Origin: Staphylotrichum longicolle
Taxonomy: Eukaryota > Ascomycota > Sordariomycetes > Sordariales > Chaetomiaceae
Assembly (NCBI GenBank): GCA_019096155.1
Contig: JAHCVI010000002.1
Coordinates: forward strand, 2,294,001 to 2,358,000
Direction: 5' to 3'
Length of the DNA stretch: 64,000 nt
Numbering within the stretch: position 1 is the stretch's first letter; each line of letters begins with the position of its first letter. Of this stretch, positions 56,759 to 64,000 are shown piece by piece. Below the pieces are notes generated by a model that saw nothing but the letters and a program-made list of their open reading frames with translations, had not been told where the DNA came from and did not search any database. The translations under genes were made by a program, and so were the position numbers.

Positions 56759-57553
56759 ATGCCGACCAAAGGCCATCACCGCTCGCGTTCGTCCATCGAC
56801 CGTGTCATCGATCTGCTGGCAGATCTCGAAGAGACCCAAATCACCCTCCTCCTGGACGACTTGAACCACACCACCTCGAGCAATGTCCCTGTGTCGGATG
56901 CAATTGCACTTTTCGAGCAGCATGCAGGCAAACCGAAGAGGAGATCCTGCCGCTCTCCCTCGCCAATGAGGAACCTGCAGGTCGAGCTGGAGCGACGTCA
57001 CAGCAAGAGACTCTCGTCTGCACCAGAGCCAAGGCCCCGCTCCAAGACAGCCGTCTCTTCTCAATCACCAATCTCGCGGAAGCCTGTAGCTTCACCTGCA
57101 CCATTACCGGAACCGGTGCCAGTGCCAATAACGCCGCCCTTTGACCGACCCAGCCACGTCGACCGTCGACCTTCTCTCATACTCTCCCCGCCTGTGCCGG
57201 TCGAGCGGCCGAGGACCTCCTCTGCGCCGTCGCGGAGCTTCGGACCTCGTTCATACCAGCGGGTCAACCGGCCTGCGGTCCTCTCCCCCACTGCGACAGC
57301 CGAACTGCATCTCCTCTTACTTGCCTTCTTCAACGAGACACCGGTCTCGCCGGCCACGACGGCCACGCCCTCACCGACCACACCGCTCTTTGGCTTCTCT
57401 CATTCACCTTTCTCTGACCTCGACTCCGAACCGAGCACGCCAGGCTTTGACCTGCTCGAGCCTTCACCAGTACGAACACAGAGCCTCTCGCCTGGACGGA
57501 GGCTCAGGACAATGCCCAGCATCAGCAGCATATTCGAGGGTCTGAGATACTAG
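56759..57553 (+). CDS. Ser/Pro-rich conserved-looking hypothetical protein
   Basis: Single-exon frame of 264 residues with a good start context (CCACCATGCC). The N-terminus is an ordered-looking acidic helix (SIDRVIDLLADLEETQITLL, about 13-32) followed by DAIALFEQHAGKPKRRS. The remainder is Ser/Pro/Thr/Arg-rich with many SP and TP sites, ending MPSISSIFEGLRY. I do not recognise a family. The helix plus phosphorylatable tail suggests a regulatory or scaffold protein, which is inference. The strong bias against stops in one frame and the composition support a real gene. Confidence 0.55.
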   Translation: MPTKGHHRSRSSIDRVIDLLADLEETQITLLLDDLNHTTSSNVPVSDAIALFEQHAGKPKRRSCRSPSPMRNLQVELERRHSKRLSSAPEPRPRSKTAVSSQSPISRKPVASPAPLPEPVPVPITPPFDRPSHVDRRPSLILSPPVPVERPRTSSAPSRSFGPRSYQRVNRPAVLSPTATAELHLLLLAFFNETPVSPATTATPSPTTPLFGFSHSPFSDLDSEPSTPGFDLLEPSPVRTQSLSPGRRLRTMPSISSIFEGLRY

Positions 57554-58371
57554 TACACCATTTTTCTCTTTGGCCTTGTAGCATTATTAAAGCGTTGAGT
57601 TGTAGGATGGAAGACGACAATGATATCCGAGCTGCAACGCTCTTTTGTTTCACCTTTTACTCTCGGGTCTGCTCTTGCAGGCGGCAATTTTCAGCTTGGA
57701 ATCAGTGGTTGTGTTTCAAGTCTTCTAAATGCAAGATTGTCTGCTCGGCACCTGTTCCCGCTGTGCCGCTCTGTCGGCCCGCATTCTGCATCCGTTCCAT
57801 GTGGGCAGCCGGACCTGCTCCCGCGTGTCTCATCGCTTTCCAGCGGGCCGATTATTACCTCGCTGTCACACAAGATGTTTTCGCAGCCCCGAATGATCGA
57901 CATTATTTCTCGACCTCCCAGTACTTTTCATCACATGCGCGGGTGCTCGCAGCCTGGCAATGCGTGCAAATGGGCATTCGTTCAACTTTCTTTGTGGTGT
58001 GTATGCAGGATGAGCTGAGCGTGATGTGCGCTCAAGGGGTTTTGTGATGGCACTCAACCCCTGCCAGTTTCGACGCATCAGGGATGGCGGCATGCAGTTC
58101 GCGATTGTTGCCCTGGGCCACTCCCTGGCTCCTTGAGTCGTGAATGGCTCAGCTCATGAGTTGTCGGTACCAACCACAGTGCGGGGCTGCAAGGGAATAA
58201 TGCTGTGGCTTTGAAACTTATCGGAAGTCTGTTCCTGGACGTGGCCAAAGCCTTGTCGGTCTTTATTCTGTTAAATGGTACCGGACTCAGTCCCGAGACG
58301 ACTTGGGTAACTTCCAGGGTCGCAACTCGCGGTAGTATCTCCTTGCGCTGATATTTGAAAGAGGCAAAACA
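57554..58371. other. Intergenic region
   Basis: No supported gene; two overlapping frames (57595-58047) are without family resemblance. Promoter of the following P450 lies at the right end. Confidence 0.45.
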
Positions 58372-60437
58372 ATGGCAGTCCTCGCAATTCTCACCTACTT
58401 CCTGCCCGGGCTGGTCGTATACTGGATCCTCTGGATCGTCTATGCGAGATGGTTCCATGCGTGCTCCAAGTTCCCCGGACCGTTCCTGGCCTCTGTCTCC
58501 AGGCTGTGGCTTGTAGGCCAGGTCCTGAGGAACAATGTGGACGAGGAAGAGAAAGAACTTCACCGCAAATATGGTAGGGGACTTCCCCTCGGACAGAAGC
58601 AACCCGGAGCTGAGAATCCCATCACCAGGGCCCATCGTTCGCGTCGCCCCCGACCAGGTCATCATCGCGGATGCCTCCGCGTTTAAGACCATCTACGGGA
58701 TCAACTCGGGCTTCACAAAGGTGGGATTAACCCTTCATAGCAGCTCCTCTTTGTGTCTTCAGTCTGTTAACGCTTTCCTTCTCCTCCAGACCGATTTCTA
58801 TGAAGTATTCATGCAGCCCTGGCGTACGTTTCCCCCCTTCTTCCCTCCAAACCACCCCAGTCCTAACACCACCTCCCAGAACGCCAACGCGACCTCTTCA
58901 CAATCCGCAACGAACCCCACTACGCCACGCGCCGCAAGATCACCGCCCCGGTCTACACCATGTCCAACGTCGTCCGCCACGAGCGCGCCATCGACACGTG
59001 CTCCCACCTCCTCGTCTCCGCCCTCCGCACCCTTGCCTCGCCCTCCCCTTCCTCCCCTTCCTCCCCTCCCCAGAAAGGCAGCAGCAGCAGCAAACCCCCC
59101 ACCCAGCAAGAACCGGCGGCCGACCTCTCCCTCTGGATCCGGTACTACTCCTTCGACGTGATCGGATCCCTCTTCTTCAGCCGGCCCTTCGGCTTCGTCG
59201 CGCAGCGGGCCGACCTGCAGGGGTGGATCCGCGCCGGCGACGCGCTGACGCCCGTGCTGACGGTGCTGGGCGTCGCGCCGTCGTACGCGCGGCCGCTGAT
59301 CCAGCTCGCGAGCGCGCTCACGCCGTGGCTGTGGACGGGCCTGTGGTCGATGGTCAGGATGGGGGTCGCCGCCGGGCGGTGCGTGGAGGAGAGGAGGCGG
59401 GAGGTCGAGAAGCGCCGGGAGGGAGAGGGACAGGGAGAGGGCGGGGAGGAAAAAAAGAAGGAGAAGGAAGAGGAAGAGGGGAAGGCGGCGAAAGAGGGGG
59501 ATATGTTGGGGGAGTTGATGCGGGTTTGGGAGGAGAAGGGGAAGGAGGTGATGTATGAGGCGGTGGAGGTCAAGAGTGAGATTTTGACCGCGCTGTGAGT
59601 GGTCTTTTGTCCTTCCCCTTTCACTTTCGTTGCATGGCGTGGTGTTGGAAGGACCCAAGTGGTGGAGAGTCCACTGACATGCTTGCAGAGTCGTGGGGTC
59701 AGACACGACAGCGACCGAGATCACGGCGATCCTCTACTACATCCTCAAAAACCCTGCCGCCTACCGCAAACTCCGCGACGAAATCGACGCGGCGACGGCC
59801 GACGGCAAGCTGAGCGTGCCTCACGTCAAGTACAGCGAGGCAGCCAAGCTCCCCTATCTCGATGCGTGCTGCAAGGAGGGCATGAGACTGATGCCCGCTC
59901 TTGGCATGGCCCTCCCACGCGAAGTTCCACCCGGTGGGCGCGAGATCGCTGGACAGTTCTTTCCTGGGGGCGTCAAAGTCGGCATCAACGCTACCACCCT
60001 GCACCGAGACAAAGGTGTGTTTGGGGAGGACGCGGATGAGTTCAATCCTGAACGTTGGCTCCACAAGGAGGTCGGGAACATGGAGAAGCATATGATGCAT
60101 GTGAGTGCTCAACTTCCGCGCCTGGCTTGCTGGAGAGGTCGCTGGACTGACACGGTGTACCTAGTTTGGCGCCGGAACACGCATCTGCGTTGGGAAAAAT
60201 GTGAGTTGGCTTGGATATTAGCCGCCTTTGTGTAACGCGTAATGAAAGTGGTAGACTGACGCTTGCGCATCTCAGATTGCTCTCTGTGAGATCTACAAGA
60301 TCATCCCCGAGTTGCTTCGGTCCTTTGACTTCGAGCTGGCTGACCCGGATCGCGACTGGACACACGCCGACGGCTGGCTGCACAAAGTGAGTGCTATCTT
60401 TACGAAGGTCACAGTGCGAGAGGTGGGGGACGCGTAG
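58372..60437 (+). CDS. Cytochrome P450 monooxygenase
   Basis: Seven exons (58372-58573, 58629-58720, 58790-58823, 58880-59594, 59689-60100, 60165-60200, 60276-60437) give exactly 550 residues. N-terminal ER anchor (VLAILTYFLPGLVVYWILWI) and hinge KFPGPFLASVSRLW are followed by GPIVRVAPDQV, the C-helix-side RRKITAPVYTM and IRYYSFDVIGSLFFSRPFGF. I-helix motif VVGSDTTATE, ExxR as KEGMR, PERW as FNPERWLH, and the haem loop FGAGTRICVGKNIALCE form the core. The layout is like pisatin demethylase-type P450s, but the substrate is unknown. Oddities: two low-complexity insertions, a Ser/Pro/Lys run at about 155-180 and a highly charged Glu/Lys/Gly run at about 285-325 just before the I-helix. A 36-nt exon carries only the haem loop. 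Confidence 0.92.
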
Positions 60438-60539
60438 GGTTGTAAGTGGATTGATTCCGGGTATAATGCTCTATGTTAGGGTCTGTACAGTGGTCATACA
60501 ATTCTGTTTCCAATAGGGGCTAGGGTGTGTTCCCTTCGC

Positions 60540-62188
60540 TCAAAGTGCGCCACCTAGAAGCTGCACGATCATCATGGCAGCGCGGACCTTAAACCCAACG
60601 CGCCTGTCGGCCTTGGCAAAGTCGTCCCGAGTGACAATGGTCGTGTGTTCCTGAAGCGAGCGCTGTTCGCGGCCCAGCCGCTCTTTCAGCTCCTCATTCT
60701 CCGTTACAATCAGGGCGTTTGCCTCTAGATCGAGAGAGTAGCTCCGCTTAGTGTAGTTGGAACTCCCGATCAAGCTGATGGACGGGTTATGATCCCCAGG
60801 GAGCGTCACCCACAGCCCCTTGGCGTGGTAGGTCCAGCCGCCCGGCTCATTGACGGTCCCCTTCCGCCACTCCCGAAGCACGGTCGAGGTCTCGAGCTGA
60901 TGTTGGTGTACAGCACGGACGAAGCGGCGCGCGAGAAGGGTGTAGGCGTCGGGGAGAAGCCCTGACACGCCCGGAGACTTGTAGAAGCCATTGGCAAAGG
61001 GCGAGGCGGTGATGACGGTGTTGTTGTGCGACTGGGTCGAGAGCAACAGCTGGGTGAGTGATGGCGCAGGGTTGAAGTAGCCTGCAGTAAAGGTCCACGA
61101 GGAGTTGGCGTATTGCGGCAGGGAGAGTGTTTTTAGAACGTGCGTAACGGCCGGAAGCTCTGTTGACGTGTCTGGTGACAGCAGTTGTGAGAACTGCGAG
61201 AGCAAATACACTGAAGTGTCCCTCTTTTCCAGCGGAGTGGTGTCGTGGGCTGTCAGGGGTGCCGTCTTGGGAGAGATCAAGCCGGACAAGAGGGCTGTCG
61301 ACTCCTTGACGAATTGCTTAGGGTCTTCAAGGGGCGACGGCGCTGCGTTGTCTTCAGGCCAGACCATCTCAAAGCCAGCCGCTGACTTTGACGGCTTGAC
61401 CAGGAAGCTGAGTGATGATACGGCGTCCTGGATGTTCGCAAAGTACTCGGTAACGTCCTTGGACGAGAACAGGTGGTACCGATCTTGTCTGTTGGTAAAG
61501 TAGTCGTTGGACAAGTTGGCACCCGAGAGGATAATCTCGTCGTCGACACCGTACAGCTTCATGTGTTGCAGGCCCCACCCTTCGTTTATCCGCTTCGGCA
61601 TGTATTTCTTTCTCAGTCCCGTCAGGTTAGGCGTGTGGTACAAACGGATCTCGACACGTTCGGGCCCAAATTCGGAGATTAGGGAGGCTAGTAGGGATGC
61701 GCAGGAAGGATCTGGAGCTTCGCGGGTTCCTCGCAGTGCGTCGGTCAGGATGCTGAGTTTGAGTTCGGGCTTCGCGCGGAGTGCTTCTTGTAGGGTGGCG
61801 ATCTACGCAGATCAGTACTCGTCGACATCTTGAGCAACATACGGCCAATACAAACCAGCTCCTTTTCAGACTTGCCGATGTACAGCGTCGAGAGGAAGAT
61901 GCGCCGTTCCGCCTTGCGAATCTTGTCTTTGAGCGTCTCGTAGAACTCGGCCGGGGAATCCAGGACAAGAATCTGCGAGCCGTTGATCTTGAACGAGGGA
62001 GCGATCCTGTCCAGCTCCCCCACAAACGGCGCGAGCATCCCGGCACTCGACACTGGCGCAGACCCCGGCGTCGGTCCGGCGGCATGCATTGAGAAGCGGC
62101 GGCATTGCGGGCGTGCGAACCGCAAGCACGGCTGCAAAACCGGGGCCCGGAGCTTATGAGAGCATCGTGCAACGCTCCTGGCCAGCAT
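60540..62188 (-). CDS. PGS1: Phosphatidylglycerophosphate synthase, mitochondrial
   Basis: Makes phosphatidylglycerophosphate from CDP-diacylglycerol and glycerol-3-phosphate, the first step to cardiolipin. Two exons (62188-61856, 61802-60540) give 531 residues. The first 40 residues are an Arg/Ala-rich mitochondrial presequence (MLARSVARCSHKLRAPVLQP). The phospholipase-D fold is shown by two HxK motifs: QHMKLYGVDDEIILSGANLS and YHAKGLWVTLPGDHNPSIS followed by LIGSSNY. Other matches are FLSTLYIGKSEKEL, LRKKYMPKRINEGWGLQH and SNDYFTNRQDRYH. Length is normal and the frame intact. Divergent from NDUFA12 across only 330 bases, so two mitochondrial inner-membrane genes share a promoter region. Confidence 0.95.
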
Positions 62189-62518
62189 GGCCGCAAGGGA
62201 CGGAAGCAAAAACGGAAACCGGGGCGAAAAGAGTGGCTGCCGCGAAGTTGCGCAGGTGCGAAGGAGCTCGTCCGAACTTGAATTTTGGGAATCTCGGTGT
62301 TGAACTTGCCGAGACTGCGAACTTCGAGTTGCGTTTAACCAGGGGAGCAGGTCTTGGCGGCCGGGGTGTTCTCGAGCTTCGCGATTGGGCCGGAAATCTC
62401 CGGGTAAGCTCCGCTGCGTCAGTTGCTCGCAACGGCTTCAGTGCGCATCCAGTGCATCAGTGCTCGAATTGAACCTCGCAACATCCCACTACGGTCAATT
62501 GACCCGCCACCAGCAGCC
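62189..62518. promoter_or_regulatory. Divergent promoter region PGS1/NDUFA12
   Basis: 330 bases serving two divergent mitochondrial genes. No specific element assigned. Confidence 0.5.
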
Positions 62519-63360
62519 ATGTCGACCATCACAAGGACCCTGGGCAACATCCGCAAGGTTGGCCTGAAGGTGAGTCTCTTCCGCAACCCATGGGACCCAA
62601 ACAGAGACTGACAATCGCGACCGCAGGACTTCTGGCACCAACTCAATGTGAGCTCCCCTCGCCCCCTCCGACCGCCCACCACCAGCTAACCGCCCCGCTT
62701 CCCGACGACAGTACATCGGTACGCCCGACATTTCAGCACCAAGTTGCTGCTGCGAGGACACGACGACTGACGGCAGGATACAGGCGACACCAAGGCTGGT
62801 GTGTTGATCGGCACCGACAAGTTCGGCAACAAGTTCTTCGAGAACAAGGACGAGCTGCCCCGTTCGTCTCCCTTTCGCCGGCCTACTCAGCTTCGGCCAA
62901 CCCCGAACTAACTTCTGTGCCTACCAGTCCGCACAAGATGGGTTGACTACGCCAAGCACGACTACGACGCGTACGCTTCCCCTCCCACCCGTCCCTCCGC
63001 CCCTCCGCAACCCGCGAGGCATGATACTAACAGCAGCCCAGCGCCCACATCGAGCCCCTTTGGCACGCCTGGATCTCGTACGCCGTCGACACCCCGCCGA
63101 ACCAGGACCCGATCAAGGCGGCGAGCGAGAAGCCGTGGTCGCCCAAGGAGCACGTGCCCAACCGGACATTTACCCGCGGCGCCTTCAAGACTTATAACAC
63201 GTTTGTCTCCTCCTCTCTTCTTTTCTTCCTTTTGCCTGTTATTCCTGAGTTCTGCTGGAGTTGATTGATTTGTGCTGTGTTGGCTGACCGAGGGGATGAT
63301 GGGATTTTCAGGACGAAGCCCAAGATCAAGGCGTGGGAGCCGTTTGCTGCGCCGCGGTAA
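62519..63360 (+). CDS. Complex I subunit NDUFA12 (B17.2 family)
   Basis: Accessory subunit of mitochondrial NADH:ubiquinone oxidoreductase on the matrix arm. Seven exons (62519-62569, 62627-62647, 62712-62718, 62784-62861, 62928-62970, 63042-63200, 63312-63360) give exactly 135 residues. Core motifs of the family are present: GLKDFWHQLNYIGDTKAG, VLIGTDKFGNKFFEN, LPLRTRWVDYAKHDYDA, HIEPLWHAWISYAVDTPP and YNTTKPKIKAWEPF. The third exon is only 7 nt (TACATCG) and the second 21 nt, so automatic models may miss them. The frame is correct only if both are used. No N-terminal presequence, as in other fungal orthologues. Confidence 0.93.
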
Positions 63361-63556
63361 GGGGGGAAATGGGATGGCGGAGGTGTATATACGACTGGTG
63401 AATAGACTGCCGTTTGCTGCGTGCGTTTTCATAGTGTTTGGGTTTGTGATCATATCTCCCGGGTTGCCACTGCCCAAAGACTCAAGTATGAGCCAACCGC
63501 CCTGCCCAGGCGCCTACGACTAACAGTTGAAAATGAGGCGTCTTGTTTGCGCTCAA

Positions 63557-64000
63557 TCACACCTCTGCACCGCCGTCTCGCAGTCGTTTTCTCACAAACT
63601 CCCGAACCTCATCATCCGCCAACTCTTCCAGGTCAACCATCCAACCCTCCTTCAAATCCTGCTTCACATTCCCCTCCGCCGAAACGTCTTTCCCCGTGAA
63701 GAGCTCCCACACCGATACCGCCAACGCATACTCGTCGTCGACTACCTGCGGCGGCCCACCCGCGGGAAACCCGCGGCGGCTCGGGGCCCGATACCGCTCA
63801 CTGACAACAAGCCTCCCCTCCCAGCCCTCAGCCCCGCCATCCGCAATCAACCGCGCAGACTCAAACCCGCACAGCCGGAGCCTCCCGTCGCGACACCGCA
63901 GAAAGCTCGCCGGCCTGATGTCGCCGTGGACGATCCCGACCTCCCCGCCATGCAGCCGCTCGACCAGGCCCACCATCTCGTCCATGACCGCCCTGCGCTC
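63557..64000 (-). CDS. Kinase-like protein, C-terminal part (runs off window)
   Basis: Open from the window edge to a TGA; the N-terminal part lies outside. The visible part is the C-lobe of a protein-kinase fold: catalytic loop IVHGDIRPASFL (HGD in place of HRD, Ser where the metal-binding Asn is usual), then LRLCGFESAR in place of the DFG motif. It continues with SERYRAPS (APE region), DDEYALAVSVWELFTGK and a short tail. Loss of the DFG Asp suggests a pseudokinase or an unusual fungal kinase-like family. Function unknown. No intron seen in the part present. Confidence 0.65.
   Translation of the reverse strand, partial: ERRAVMDEMVGLVERLHGGEVGIVHGDIRPASFLRCRDGRLRLCGFESARLIADGGAEGWEGRLVVSERYRAPSRRGFPAGGPPQVVDDEYALAVSVWELFTGKDVSAEGNVKQDLKEGWMVDLEELADDEVREFVRKRLRDGGAEV

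Noticed and set aside
1..64000. tRNA, rRNA, CRISPR arrays or prokaryotic operon signals
   Set aside because: No cloverleaf with a T-loop GGTTCRANNCC was found by eye, no spaced direct repeats, and intron-rich genes exclude a prokaryotic source. A tRNAscan run would settle the tRNA question.

Overview
The window is nuclear DNA of a filamentous ascomycete, most likely a sordariomycete of the Sordariales type. Short introns (about 50-100 nt) with GTRNGT donors and CTRAC/CTGAC branch sites interrupt most genes. The products match fungal housekeeping families, and the intergenic DNA carries simple repeats but no bacterial signals. The order was inferred from protein resemblance and was not tested by search.

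Layout. From 1 to about 41 kb is a conserved core block: BIG1/VOA1-like ER protein (-), RRP17/Nop25 rRNA-processing factor (+), tropomyosin (-), securin (+), SET1 H3K4 methyltransferase (+), V-ATPase subunit A (+), a DUF4048-type protein (-), a Crb2/Rad9-type BRCT checkpoint protein (+), the Tem1/Spg1 GTPase (-), glycine cleavage H protein (+), porphobilinogen deaminase (-), CAND1 (+), lanosterol synthase (-) and SPO11 (+). From about 41 to 60 kb the window is accessory in character: a hypothetical protein with a HEPN-like motif plus a decayed relative, gene-poor DNA, an ankyrin protein, a coiled-coil protein, a kinase-like protein, a secreted SGNH hydrolase, an Ser/Pro-rich protein and two cytochrome P450s. 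The last 4 kb return to core genes: PGS1 (-), NDUFA12 (+) and the end of a kinase-like gene running off the window.

Functional links. Cell-cycle and chromosome genes are frequent (securin, SET1, Crb2, Tem1, SPO11, CAND1, tropomyosin). Several neighbours are divergent pairs with short shared promoters: tropomyosin/securin, ERG7/SPO11 and PGS1/NDUFA12. No large biosynthetic cluster is visible; the two P450s have no polyketide or peptide synthase beside them.

Sequence quality. Several well-conserved genes (SET1 5' part, HEM3 5' part, Crb2 3' part, the TEM1 splice donor, the ankyrin gene) contain what look like small deletions, mostly in homopolymers or CG-rich runs, while VMA1, CAND1, ERG7, SPO11 and both P450s splice into intact frames. 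I read this as residual indel error in a draft assembly rather than as pseudogenes, but cannot prove it. The best candidate for something undescribed is the HEPN-like protein at 41.7-42.7 kb with its in-frame stop and its degenerate relative at 43.5 kb.
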